From Ancalomicrobiaceae bacterium S20 (GTDB taxonomy: Bacteria > Pseudomonadota > Alphaproteobacteria > Rhizobiales > Ancalomicrobiaceae): a DNA stretch of 64,000 bases. The stretch lies in NCBI GenBank assembly GCA_040269895.1, contig CP158568.1, forward strand, positions 3,070,716-3,134,715, given 5' to 3'. Both the position numbers and the translations under genes were made by a program. Positions 50,701-60,113 of this stretch are shown piece by piece (the first letter of the stretch is position 1; every line of letters begins with the position of its first letter). The notes beneath the pieces are model-generated. The model saw nothing but the letters and a program-made list of their open reading frames with translations. It was not told the origin of the DNA and did not search any database.

Positions 50701-51779
50701 GTGCGGGCCTCCGCCGGTTCACGGCCGGCGACGAGCCGGATGCGGTAGAGAATGAGCGTGTCGCAGGCGAGCACGTAGAAGAGCAGGATGCCCTGGAACA
50801 CGCGCGCCACCTTGTCGGAGATGCCGAGGCCGACCTGCGCCGCCTCGCCGCCGAGGTAGGAGATCGCGAGCAGCAACGCCGCGAACACCACGCCGATCGG
50901 ATTGAGCCGGCCGAGGAAGGCGACGATGATCGCGGTGAAGCCGTAGCCCGGCGAGATGCCCGGCTGCAGCTGGCCGACCGTCGCCATCACCTCCATGATG
51001 CCGGCAAGGCCCGCGAGGCCGCCGGAGAGCGCGAAGGCGAACAGCACGTTCTTCTCGGCCGAGAACCCTGCGAACCGGCCGGCGCGCGGCGCCTGGCCCA
51101 TGACGCGGATCTCGAAGCCCTTCAGCATGCGCGTCATCATGATCGCGAGCGCGACCGCGACGACGAGCGCGACCAGTGCGCCCATATGGACCCGGCCACC
51201 GCCGAGCAACGGCAGCGTCTGCCAGTCCTCGAAGGCGACCGACTTCGGGAAGTTGAAGCCCTTCGGATCGCGCCAGGGGCCGCGCACGAGCCAATCGAGC
51301 AGCAGCTGCGAGACATAGACCAGCATCAGGCTGGTCAGGATCTCGTTGGCGCCGGCCTTGACCTTGAGCAGCGCCGGAATGAGGCCCCAGACGACGCCGC
51401 CGAGGATGCCGAGCACCAGCATCGCGACCAGCGTCAGCGGCGATTGCCAGCCGTTCGCCAGGATCGGGATCGCCGAGCCGACCAGCGCGCCGATCGTGAA
51501 CTGACCCTCGGCGCCGATGTTCCAGACGTTTGCGCGGTAGGCGACCGAGAGCCCGACGCCGATCAGCGCGAGCGGCGTCGCCTTGACGATCAGTTCCTCG
51601 ATCGACCAGAGCGTGGTCAGCGGTTCGACGAAGTAGACGTAGAGCCCCTTCAGCGGCGGCACGCCGGCGGCCGCGAAGATCAGACCGCCCGTCACGAGCG
51701 TCAGCGCGATCGCCAGAATCGGCGAGGCGATGGCCATGGTCGAGGAGCGCTCGGCGCGCTTTTCGAGCTCAATGCGCAT
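50697..51779 (-). CDS. ABC transporter permease, nucleoside type (NupP-like)
   Basis: A 360-residue inner-membrane permease of the nucleoside importer, with about nine helices and the GLSVAYRANVWNIGAEGQFTI motif. The start MRIELEKRAERSS at ATG 51779 is chosen; the frame is open to 51812. It overlaps the ATPase gene by 11 bases upstream and the second permease downstream by 4, so the transporter genes form a tight operon. Confidence 0.9.
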   Translation of the reverse strand: MRIELEKRAERSSTMAIASPILAIALTLVTGGLIFAAAGVPPLKGLYVYFVEPLTTLWSIEELIVKATPLALIGVGLSVAYRANVWNIGAEGQFTIGALVGSAIPILANGWQSPLTLVAMLVLGILGGVVWGLIPALLKVKAGANEILTSLMLVYVSQLLLDWLVRGPWRDPKGFNFPKSVAFEDWQTLPLLGGGRVHMGALVALVVAVALAIMMTRMLKGFEIRVMGQAPRAGRFAGFSAEKNVLFAFALSGGLAGLAGIMEVMATVGQLQPGISPGYGFTAIIVAFLGRLNPIGVVFAALLLAISYLGGEAAQVGLGISDKVARVFQGILLFYVLACDTLILYRIRLVAGREPAEART

Positions 51780-53389
51780 GGCCGTCCGCCTCCCGGAGCC
51801 TGTTGGCGACATCGACCTTGTCCGAACTGCCGTGGGCGCCGCCCATCAGCAAGCCGATCTTCTCGAGCGTCAGCACATGGGCGTCGTAGGCCGGCGACAG
51901 GTGGCCGCGCGAGATGACCGCGATGCGATCGGCGATCTCGAAGATCTCGTCGAGATCCTGGCTGATCACCAGCACCGCCGCCCCCTCCGCCGCCAAATCG
52001 ACCAGCGCCTGCCGGATCAGCGCCGCCGCGCCCGCGTCGACGCCCCAGGTCGGCTGGTTGACGACGAAGATCCCCGGCTTGCGATCGAGCTCGCGGCCGA
52101 CGACGAATTTCTGCAGGTTGCCGCCGGAGAGCGCGCGCGCCTCCGGATCGGGCTTGCCCTTGCGCACGTCATAGGCGGAGGAGACGCGCGCGGCCGTGCC
52201 GTTCGCCTCGCCGAAATCGATGAAGCCGCCGGTCGAGGCGCCGCCGCCCGAACCGGTCGCATGGCGGGTCAGGATGACGTTTTCGGAGAGCTTGAAGCCC
52301 GGCACGGCGCCGTGGCCGAGCCGTTCCTCGGGGACAAAGGCCGCGCCGAGCGCGCGCCGGCCGGTCACGTCGAGATGGCCGACCTCGCGGCCGTCGAGCT
52401 TCACGGCGCCGACCCGATCGGCGGTGCGCTCGCCGGAGATCACGTCGAAGAGCTCGGACTGGCCGTTACCGGCGACGCCGGCAATCGCCAGCACCTCGCC
52501 GGCGCGCACCTCGAAGCGAGACCTTCTCCAACGCGACCGCGAAGGGGCCGTTGGCCGGCAGGTCGCATTTGTCGAGCACGAGCCGCGGCTTGCCCTCGCT
52601 GCGCGCCCGCTTCGGCCTGATGGCATGGACGTCGGCGCCGACCATCAGGCGGGCGAGGCTCGCGGCGGTCTCGTTGCGCGGATCGACGCGGCCGACCACC
52701 TTGCCGTGACGCAGGATGGTCGAGGCGTGGCAGAGGCGTTTCACCTCTTCCAGACGGTGCGAGATGTAGAGGATCGCGCAGCCTTCGCTGGCGAGCCGTT
52801 CGAGCGTCAGGAACAGCTGATCCGCCTCCTGCGGCGTCAGCACCGCGGTCGGCTCGTCCATGATCAGGAGCTTCGGTTCCTGGAGCAGGCAGCGCACGAT
52901 CTCGATGCGCTGACGCTCGCCGACCGACAGATCCGCGACCGTCGCGCTCGGCACCAGGGGTAGGCCGTATTCGGCCGAGACGCGCGCGATCGTGGCCGAA
53001 AGCTTCTTCAGGTCGAACGGGCCTGGCAGCGCGAGCGCGATGTTCTCGGCGACGGTCAGCGCCTCGAACAGCGAGAAGTGCTGGAACACCATGCCGACGC
53101 CGAGCTTGCGGGCGACGTTCGGCGAGGCCATCACGACCGGCTCGCCCTTCCAGCGGAACTCGCCCTCGGTCGGCTGCAGCGAGCCGTAGATCATCTTGAC
53201 CAGCGTCGACTTGCCGGCGCCGTTCTCGCCGAGCAGTGCATGGATCTCGCCGGGCATGACCTTGAGGTCGACGTGGTCGTTGGCCGTCAGCGTGCCGAAG
53301 CGCTTGACGATGCCGCGCGCCTCGATCAGCGGCACGGCCGGGGCTGCGGCCGTGCCCGGCGTCGGGGTATCCATCTCCGCCACGCTCAT
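51769..53389 (-). pseudogene. BMP-system ABC ATPase (two ATPase domains), one-base frameshift
   Basis: Cytoplasmic ATPase with two ABC domains of the type found with BMP-family importers. The first frame (from ATG 53389) has Walker [39 protein letters not shown] and covers about 280 residues. At VALEKVSL the frame breaks at 52516-52518; the second frame continues [24 protein letters not shown] and has LSGGNLQKFVVGREL and the end at 51769. One extra C/G on the plus strand explains it. The two halves join to about 540 residues, the family length. Overlaps xdhC by 4 bases. Confidence 0.9.
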
Positions 53390-54450
53390 GCGCGCCTCCG
53401 AACCATGCCGCCGCGCGTTGGGATCGGCCGCTCCGCGTCGGCGGGCCCGGCGCCGGCGCCATCGGCGCCCGAAACCGCGCTCGCCGTCTCGTCGGCGACC
53501 AGCAGCTCGACCGCGACCGAGGCCGCGATGGCGGCCGGCAGCTTGGAGACCGGGCCGCCGGCACCGATCGGGCAGACCATGGCGGCCACCGCCTCCGGGC
53601 CGTGGCCCGTCTCGGCCAGACGTTTGGAGAAGCGCGCGCGTTTCGTCGCCGAGCCGATCACGCCGACATAAGGAAAGACGTCGCGGCGGAGTGCCGCGTC
53701 GACGAGCGCGAGATCGAGGGCATGAGAATGGGTCATGACCAGAACCAGTGCACCGGGCGCCGCTGCGGCGACCGCGGCGACGGGATCATCGGGACGGACG
53801 AGCGTGACGTTGCCTGGGACATGAGCAGGAAAGGCTTCGGGTCTCGGATCAATCCAGAGCACGCGGAACGGCAGTGGCGCAAGAGCGAGCACGAGCGCGC
53901 GTCCGACATGTCCTGCACCGAAAATGAGCACGGTACGGCCAACCGCGCCGAAACGCTCCGTCATCTGCCGATCCGAGCCCGTCGCGAGCGTGGCCGATGG
54001 GGGCAGCTCGGGCGTGGCCGCGAGGCTGTCCGCGGCGACGATCGCGCGCCGGAGCGTGCCTGTGCCGCCGGCCGGTCGCTGCGACCGGGTCACGAAGCCG
54101 CCGGCCGCCTCGCGTGATTCGTAGTCGGCGACCTCGGAGAGCCGGCTCGCGTCGAAATATTCGAAGCCGACGATCACCCGGCCGCCGCAGCACTGGCCGA
54201 GATCGGGGCCGAGCGCATAGCTCGTCTCGCTCCATCCCGCGACGCCACGGTGGAGGCCGGCCTGCGCCTCGGCGAGCGCCTGCCATTCGAGCGTGCCGCC
54301 GCCGATCGTGCCGTGAAAACTGCCGTCGACGTGGACGATCATGCGTGCGCCCGGCTCGCGGGGCGAGGATCCGAGCGCCTCGACGATCGTGACGGCGGCG
54401 ACGCGGCCGTCACGATCGAGAGCGCGGCGGATCTTCGCCCAGTGGCTCAT
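53386..54450 (-). CDS. xdhC: xanthine dehydrogenase accessory protein XdhC
   Basis: Chaperone that inserts sulfurated molybdenum cofactor into xanthine dehydrogenase. The 354-residue protein has the N-terminal XdhC/CoxI domain ([46 protein letters not shown]) and the C-terminal Rossmann domain ([53 protein letters not shown]). ATG 54450 overlaps the xdhB stop by 4 bases. The longer frame to 56091 is only a shadow of xdhB. Overlaps the ATPase start by 4 bases. Confidence 0.95.
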   Translation of the reverse strand: MSHWAKIRRALDRDGRVAAVTIVEALGSSPREPGARMIVHVDGSFHGTIGGGTLEWQALAEAQAGLHRGVAGWSETSYALGPDLGQCCGGRVIVGFEYFDASRLSEVADYESREAAGGFVTRSQRPAGGTGTLRRAIVAADSLAATPELPPSATLATGSDRQMTERFGAVGRTVLIFGAGHVGRALVLALAPLPFRVLWIDPRPEAFPAHVPGNVTLVRPDDPVAAVAAAAPGALVLVMTHSHALDLALVDAALRRDVFPYVGVIGSATKRARFSKRLAETGHGPEAVAAMVCPIGAGGPVSKLPAAIAASVAVELLVADETASAVSGADGAGAGPADAERPIPTRGGMVRRRA

Positions 54451-56792
54451 GGCGCCAGCCCTCCGCGCGTCGCGCGCGCCTTCACGGCGGCGCAGGCCTT
54501 GAGGATCGCCTCCGGCGTCGCCGGCGCGGAGAGCGGCGGCACGATACCGGGCGCAAGGCTCGCCACCGCGTGGGTGATCGCCGAGAACACCGAGATGCCG
54601 AGCATCACCGGCGGCTCGCCGACCGCCTTCGACCGGTAGATCGTATCCTCGCGCGCTCCGCCGGACTCGAACAGCGCGACGCGGAAATCGGCCGGCACGT
54701 CGGAGGCGGTCGGGATCTTGTAGGTCGACGGCGCATGGGTGCGGAGCCGGCCCTCGGCGTCGAACACCAGTTCTTCCGTGGTCAGCCAGCCCATGCCCTG
54801 CACGAAGCCGCCCTCGATCTGACCGATATCGATCGCCGGATTGAGCGATCTGCCGACGTCGTGGAGGATGTCGACGCGGTCGATCCGCATCTCGCCGGTC
54901 AGCGTGTCGATGGTGACTTCCGAGCACGACGCGCCATAGGCGAAGTAGAAGAACGGCCGGCCTTTCACCGCCGCGCGATCCCAGTGGATCTCCGGCGTAC
55001 GGTAGAAGCCGGCGTGGCTCAGCTGGATGCGCGCGAGGTGGCAGGATTTCGCCAGTTCCCCGAAGCTCATCGACTTGTTGGCGCCGAAGACGCGACCGTC
55101 GCGGAAGCGGATTTCGGCGGGCACGCAATCCCAGAGCGCGGCGGCGTGCGCCGCCATGCGCTCGCGGATCGCGCCGGCGGCGATCCTGGCCGCCATGCCG
55201 TTGAGATCGGTGCCCGACGAGGCCGCGGTCGGCGCGGTGTTCGGCACCTTGGCGGTCGTGGTCGCGGTGATGCGCACCTGATCGAGGCCGACGCCGAATT
55301 CCTCGGCGACCACTTGCGCCACCTTGGTGTGGAGCCCCTGCCCCATCTCGGTGCCGCCGTGATTGGCCATGATCGAGCCGTCCGAATAGACGTGCACGAG
55401 CGCGCCGGCCTGGTTCAGATGGATCAGCGTGAACGAGATGCCGAATTTCACCGGCGTCAGCGCGATGCCCTTCTTCAGGATGCGGCTCTTCGCGTTGAAG
55501 GCATCGATCTCGGCCTTGCGGCGCGCGTAGTCCGACGTCCGCTCGAGCTCGGCGACGAGCTCGTGGATGATGTTGTCGGTGACCGGCATGCCGTAGGGCG
55601 TCGTATCGGTCGGGTCCTTGTAGAAATTGCGCTTTCTGAGCTCGAGCGGATCGAGGCCGAGCGTGATGGCGATCGCATCCATCATCCGCTCGGCGAAGAC
55701 CATGCCCTGCGGACCGCCGAAGCCGCGGAAGGCGGTGTTGGAGACCGTATCGGTCAGGAGCCGGCGCGAGTGGATGCGCGCGTGCGGGTAGAGATAGGCG
55801 TTGTCGGAGTGGAACATCGCCCGGTCGTTGACGCCGAGCGACAGGTCGGCCGAGTAGCCGCAGCGCGAATAGAGCTTGCTGTCGACGGCAAGGATCCGGC
55901 CCGTCTCGTCGAAGCCCGCCGCCCAGTCGACGCGCATGTCGTGGCGCTTGCCGGTCATGATCATGTCGTCGTCGCGGTCGAGCCGGATCTTGGCCGGGCG
56001 GCCGGTCACGCGCGCGGCGATGGCGGCGATGACCGCCCATTGCGTCGCCTGGCTCTCCTTGCCGCCGAAGCCGCCGCCCATGCGGCGGCATTCGCAGACG
56101 ATCGCCGCATCCGGCAGGCCGAGCACGCGCGCGGCGACGTGCTGGACCTCGGTCGGATGCTGCGTCGAGGAGTGGATCAGGATATCGCCGTCCTCCTGGG
56201 GGATGGCGAGCGCGGCCTGGCCTTCGAGATAGAAGTGCTCCTGGCCGCCGATCCGGAACGTCTCCGACAGGCTGAGCGGAGCCGCGGCGATCGCAGCATC
56301 CGGATCGCCTTTCAGGAACTCGTAGGGCGGCAGCACATCGGTGTTGCGGTCGAGCGCATCGTCGGCGGTGACCGCCGGCTTGGCGGCATCGACGGCGATC
56401 TTCGCGAGCCGCGCGGCCCGGCGGGCGGCATCGCGCGTCTCGGCGACCACCGCGAAAACGACCTGACCGTGGAACAGGATCTCGTCTTCGGCGAAGACCG
56501 GATCGCCGCCGATCGACGGCGAACAGTCGTTGAGCGCGGGCACGTCCCTGGCGGTCAGAACCTTGACCACGCCCGGATAGGCTTCGACGTCGGCGAGATC
56601 GATCGAGACGATCCGGCCGCGCGCCGCGCTGCGGGCATGACCGGGCGCGACATGCAGTGTGCCGGCGGGCTCGCGGATGTCGTCGATATAGGTCGCGGCG
56701 CCGGCGACGTGCTTCGGGGCGCTGTCATGGGGATGCGGCTTGGAGACGACCGCGAGGCCGTCGAAGCCGTTCGGATCAGGCGACGCGTTCAA
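54447..56792 (-). CDS. xdhB: xanthine dehydrogenase molybdopterin subunit XdhB
   Basis: The large molybdopterin-binding subunit (781 residues), oxidising hypoxanthine and xanthine to urate. Starts MNASPDPNGF at 56792. Features: the N-terminal aldehyde oxidase a/b hammerhead (HVAGAATYIDDI), the Moco-binding part with GGGFGGKESQ, AFRGFGGPQGM, and the C-terminal catalytic EMGQGLHTKVAQV and VGEPPVMLG. Length matches bacterial XdhB. It overlaps xdhA by 17 bases and xdhC by 4. Confidence 0.95.
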   Translation of the reverse strand: MNASPDPNGFDGLAVVSKPHPHDSAPKHVAGAATYIDDIREPAGTLHVAPGHARSAARGRIVSIDLADVEAYPGVVKVLTARDVPALNDCSPSIGGDPVFAEDEILFHGQVVFAVVAETRDAARRAARLAKIAVDAAKPAVTADDALDRNTDVLPPYEFLKGDPDAAIAAAPLSLSETFRIGGQEHFYLEGQAALAIPQEDGDILIHSSTQHPTEVQHVAARVLGLPDAAIVCECRRMGGGFGGKESQATQWAVIAAIAARVTGRPAKIRLDRDDDMIMTGKRHDMRVDWAAGFDETGRILAVDSKLYSRCGYSADLSLGVNDRAMFHSDNAYLYPHARIHSRRLLTDTVSNTAFRGFGGPQGMVFAERMMDAIAITLGLDPLELRKRNFYKDPTDTTPYGMPVTDNIIHELVAELERTSDYARRKAEIDAFNAKSRILKKGIALTPVKFGISFTLIHLNQAGALVHVYSDGSIMANHGGTEMGQGLHTKVAQVVAEEFGVGLDQVRITATTTAKVPNTAPTAASSGTDLNGMAARIAAGAIRERMAAHAAALWDCVPAEIRFRDGRVFGANKSMSFGELAKSCHLARIQLSHAGFYRTPEIHWDRAAVKGRPFFYFAYGASCSEVTIDTLTGEMRIDRVDILHDVGRSLNPAIDIGQIEGGFVQGMGWLTTEELVFDAEGRLRTHAPSTYKIPTASDVPADFRVALFESGGAREDTIYRSKAVGEPPVMLGISVFSAITHAVASLAPGIVPPLSAPATPEAILKACAAVKARATRGGLAP

Positions 56793-58269
56793 GGCCGGCC
56801 TCCCTGTGTCCGATCACCCGGGTCTCGGCCGTGGGACGGCCGGCGATCTCGATCAATCCCTTCGTCAGCAGCCCGCGCGCGGCGGTCGCCCGATAGGTTG
56901 CGCTCGCGCGCATGTCGCCGATCGGCTGGAAGTCGACGCTCAGTGCATCGAGCGCCGGCAGCCACGCCGCCTCGTCGTCGATGCTGACGCCGACCAGCGC
57001 CGCCTCGGTGGCGCTCGCGCGCTTCGGCGTCGCCGCCATGCCGCCGAAGGCGATCCGCGCCGCGGTGATTGTGCGGCCGTCGAGGGTCAGCCGCATCGCC
57101 GCCATCACGGCGGAAATGTCCTGATCGAACCGCTTCGACAGCTTGAACGCGCGGAACGCATCGTTGGTGCCCGGCCGCGGCACCAGGATGCGGCGCAGGA
57201 ATTCGCCCGGCCGGCGGTCCTGCTTGCCATAGGCGATGAAGAAATCCTCGATGGGCAGCCGGCGGATTTCGGTTCCGAACTGCAGCTCGATGGTCGCGCC
57301 GAGCGCGATCAGGGCCGGCGGGGTATCGCCGATCGGCGAGCCGTTCGCGACATTGCCGCCGACCGTGCCGGAGGCGCGCACCTGGGTCGAGCCGATCCGG
57401 CGCAGCAGTTCGCCGAGGTCTGGGTCGAGCGCGGCGATCGCAGCCTCAGCCGCCGCATAGGTCGCGGTCGCGCCGATCGACAGGCCCTCGGCCGTCGTCT
57501 CGATCGCGTCGAGACCGGCAACGCGGCCGAGATGGACGATCTTCGGCAGGCTGCGCAGTTGCTTGGTCACCCAGAGGCCGACGTCGGTGCCGCCGGCGAG
57601 AATGGTCGCATCCGGATGGGCCAGCAGCAGGTTTGCCAAGCTATCGATGCTCGCGGGCGCGGCGAAGAAGCTCTGCTCGGTCCCGACGAAGAGGTCGATG
57701 CCGTCGGCGAGCCCGGCGAGGGCGCGTGCGGTCTCGGCCCGCGCCGCGCCGAAGGCATCAGCCGGGGCCGCCTCAGGGCGCGCGCCGCAGGCGTCGAGCG
57801 CGGCGTCGACGATCGGGCGATAGCCGGTGCAGCGGCAGAGATTGCCGGCGAGCCGGTCGAGCACGGCGGCGCGGCTCGCCTCGCCCTCTTCCTGATAGAG
57901 CGTGAAGAGGCTCATCACGATGCCGGGCGTGCAGAAGCCGCATTGGCTGCCGTGGTGGCGCACCATCGCGTCCTGAACCGGGTGCAGGGCGCCGTCCGGG
58001 CCGGTGAGATCCTCGACCGTGACGATCTCGGCGCCGTCGATCTGACCGAGCAGCTGGATGCAGGCATTGACCGGGCGATAGACCACGCGGCCGGCTTCGA
58101 GGCGGCCGATCGCGACCGTGCAGGCGCCGCAGTCGCCCTCGCCGCAGCCTTCCTTGGTGCCGAGGCGCTTGCGCTCCAGGCGCAGATGATCGAGCAGCGT
58201 GGTCGTCGGCGCGAAACCGGCGACCTCGACGATCTGACCGCGCGAGAAATAGCGGATGCGATCACGCAT
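56776..58269 (-). CDS. xdhA: xanthine dehydrogenase FAD/2Fe-2S subunit XdhA
   Basis: Small subunit (497 residues) carrying two [2Fe-2S] clusters and FAD. 2Fe-2S motifs: CGEGDCGACTVAIG, CGFCTPGIVMSL and CRCTGYRPIVDA (residues about 42-140); the FAD domain follows with ILAGGTDVGLWVTKQLR and GTVGGNVANGSPIGDTPPALIALGA. It accepts electrons from the Moco centre. It starts MRDRIRYFSRG at 58269, 3 bases after uraH, with which it is translationally close. Confidence 0.95.
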   Translation of the reverse strand: MRDRIRYFSRGQIVEVAGFAPTTTLLDHLRLERKRLGTKEGCGEGDCGACTVAIGRLEAGRVVYRPVNACIQLLGQIDGAEIVTVEDLTGPDGALHPVQDAMVRHHGSQCGFCTPGIVMSLFTLYQEEGEASRAAVLDRLAGNLCRCTGYRPIVDAALDACGARPEAAPADAFGAARAETARALAGLADGIDLFVGTEQSFFAAPASIDSLANLLLAHPDATILAGGTDVGLWVTKQLRSLPKIVHLGRVAGLDAIETTAEGLSIGATATYAAAEAAIAALDPDLGELLRRIGSTQVRASGTVGGNVANGSPIGDTPPALIALGATIELQFGTEIRRLPIEDFFIAYGKQDRRPGEFLRRILVPRPGTNDAFRAFKLSKRFDQDISAVMAAMRLTLDGRTITAARIAFGGMAATPKRASATEAALVGVSIDDEAAWLPALDALSVDFQPIGDMRASATYRATAARGLLTKGLIEIAGRPTAETRVIGHREAGLERVA

Positions 58270-58272
58270 GGC

Positions 58273-58629
58273 TCAGCTCCCCCGGTAGGTCGAATAGCTG
58301 TAGGGCGAGACGAGCAGCGGCACATGGTAGTGCGCGGCCGGATCGGCGACGCCGAAGCGCAGCGGCACCACATCGAGGAAGGCCGGCTCGGCCAGCGTCA
58401 CACCGATGGCGCGGAAATAGTCGCCGACCGCGAATTCGAGCTCGTAGGTGCCGGCCGCGAAGGCGGCGCCCTCGAGCAGCGGGCCGTCGATGCGGCCGTC
58501 GGCGTTGGTCAGCACCTGCTTCAGAAGACGGCGTCCGCTCCCACCGTCCAAGGCGAAGAGCGCCACGGCCAGCCCGTGGGCCGGGCGGCCTGTCGCGGTG
58601 TCGAGTACATGCGTCGTCAGGCGCCCCAT
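58273..58629 (-). CDS. uraH: 5-hydroxyisourate hydrolase UraH
   Basis: Transthyretin-like protein hydrolysing 5-hydroxyisourate, the PuuD product, to OHCU. The 118-residue protein starts [17 protein letters not shown] and has the family [20 protein letters not shown] and C-terminal [18 protein letters not shown] (YRGS motif). Chosen start ATG 58629; the frame is open to 58704. First gene of the purine operon after a 190-base promoter region. Confidence 0.95.
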   Translation of the reverse strand: MGRLTTHVLDTATGRPAHGLAVALFALDGGSGRRLLKQVLTNADGRIDGPLLEGAAFAAGTYELEFAVGDYFRAIGVTLAEPAFLDVVPLRFGVADPAAHYHVPLLVSPYSYSTYRGS

Positions 58630-58738
58630 CCGCAACGTCCCTTTGCACCCGTCGTCCGCCCGCAGGCGACGATCGGTGCTTCGCATTTCACCGGATGCTA
58701 TCATGCGCTGATGTCGATTGCTCGAAAAAGCGCAGAAT

Positions 58739-58757
58739 TTCGACGGAATGGATCGAA
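58739..58757. promoter_or_regulatory. dyad TTCGA-N9-TCGAA in the uraH promoter region
   Basis: A 5-bp perfect inverted repeat 110 bases upstream of the uraH start and downstream of the co-directional LysR gene. It is a candidate operator for that LysR protein; the spacing is not the classic T-N11-A form. Confidence 0.3.
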
Positions 58758-58820
58758 CAATTAGATCGATTCGGCCATCGCTCAGCCTTGCGGCAGCCTA
58801 TTGCCCATAGGGCAGGCATT

Positions 58821-59777
58821 TCAGACCCGGGACGCGGTGGCCTCGGCCGTCGCGCCGTCGCCGGAGCGAGCCGTGCTCCAGACCTCCTCGAGGAAATCGG
58901 CGAAGGCGGCGAGCGCCAGGCTCGGCGTCCGCGCCTTGAGCCGGATCACCACCAGCCGGTCGAGCGCGACGTCGGCGTCCTCGATGGGCAGAAGAGCGAG
59001 GCTGCCCGCGGCGAGTTCGCGCTCGATGCCGACCGGGGTGTGGAAAGCGACGGCGACGCCGTCGCGGGCGAGCGTCGACATCAGCCGCAGCGAATCGGCC
59101 TCGACGCGGACCGTCAGCGTACCGGCGTGGCGCGCGAGCGCCGGGTCGAGCGCCTCGCGCAAGCTGAGGCCCTTCGCCGGCACGGCCAGCGGTTCGCCCG
59201 CGAGGTCGGCGATGGCGATGCCGGAGCGCGTCGCAAGCCGGTGGCCGGGCGCGACCAGCGCGCCGATACGATGCGCCTCGGCAAAGACCGCCTCGAAGGC
59301 CTCGTCCTCGCGCGGGTTGAAGGTGAAGCCGATGTCGACGTCGCCGGCCTCGACCATGCGCTCGACCGCCTCCGAGCCGGCGACCGCGATCGCGATCTCG
59401 ATGCCGGGATAGCGTTGCCAGAAGGCGGCGAGCAGCCGCGGCAGGCGCTCGACCGAAACGCTTTCGACCGTCGCGATGCGCACCCGGCCACGCTTCAGCC
59501 CGCGCAGGGCATCGAGTTCGGCAACGGCGTCGCCGACGTGGACGAGCGTGGCGCGGAGCTGGCGCACCAAGACCTGACCGGCTTCGGACAGGCGCAAGCC
59601 CCGGCCGACGCGATCGAACAGGCGAATGCCGAGCTGATCCTCGAGCAGCAGGATCTGCCGGTTCACCGCCGATGAGACGATGTTGAGCTCGCGGGCTGCA
59701 GCCCGGATCGATCCGGCCTCGGCCACGGCAAGAAAATATCGGTACGCGTTCGAGAGAACCGCCGCTTCCTGCCGCAT
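58821..59777 (-). CDS. LysR family regulator, probable regulator of purine catabolism
   Basis: A 318-residue LysR-type regulator: winged helix about 8-70 (LSNAYRYFLAVAEAGSIRAAARELN, then SSAVNRQILLLEDQLGIRLFDR) and PBP2 domain from about 95. ATG 59777 (MRQEAAVLSN) is chosen for the CCGCGGAGGGGG ribosome site; a GTG at 59801 is also in frame. It is co-directional with and immediately upstream of uraH-xdhABC, so a role in that operon is likely. Long C-terminal tail (SGDGATAEATASRV). Confidence 0.88.
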   Translation of the reverse strand: MRQEAAVLSNAYRYFLAVAEAGSIRAAARELNIVSSAVNRQILLLEDQLGIRLFDRVGRGLRLSEAGQVLVRQLRATLVHVGDAVAELDALRGLKRGRVRIATVESVSVERLPRLLAAFWQRYPGIEIAIAVAGSEAVERMVEAGDVDIGFTFNPREDEAFEAVFAEAHRIGALVAPGHRLATRSGIAIADLAGEPLAVPAKGLSLREALDPALARHAGTLTVRVEADSLRLMSTLARDGVAVAFHTPVGIERELAAGSLALLPIEDADVALDRLVVIRLKARTPSLALAAFADFLEEVWSTARSGDGATAEATASRV

Positions 59778-60113
59778 ACCCCCTCCGCGGCCACTCCGCA
59801 CACCGGGTCGGCCGTCCCTGACGATGCGACTGTGGCAAGATCACCCGGGCCTGGCAATCGGCTGGAGCGCGGGCCGCGGAAAGCCTGACGAGGTGGCGCC
59901 AGCGCCTTGGCGCATAGCCAAATCACATCGCTTTTGTTCAATGTTTCGTAAAATCCGCCGCAATGTCATTTTGTAATGCTTCTGTTCTTTATACGTCCAT
60001 TAATATCGGATCGTATATATTTTCGTGCATAACCTTGCGGAACACATCATGAACTACAGGACGGATTGCTCAGAGCGATAGATCCTGCGTCGAGATTTGC
60101 TTCGGAACCGTCA
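59778..60113. other. 336-base intergenic region
   Basis: A+T-richer than the rest of the window, especially about 59930-60060. It separates the LysR gene from murJ and should hold the LysR promoter. I see no ORF, tRNA, hairpin terminator or FixK box. Confidence 0.6.

Noticed and set aside
53386-56091. 901-residue extension of xdhC
   Set aside because: The upstream part is a shadow of xdhB; XdhC begins at [12 protein letters not shown].
54570-56987. 805-residue ORF on the plus strand opposite xdhB
   Set aside because: Shadow of xdhB; composition and lack of any motif.
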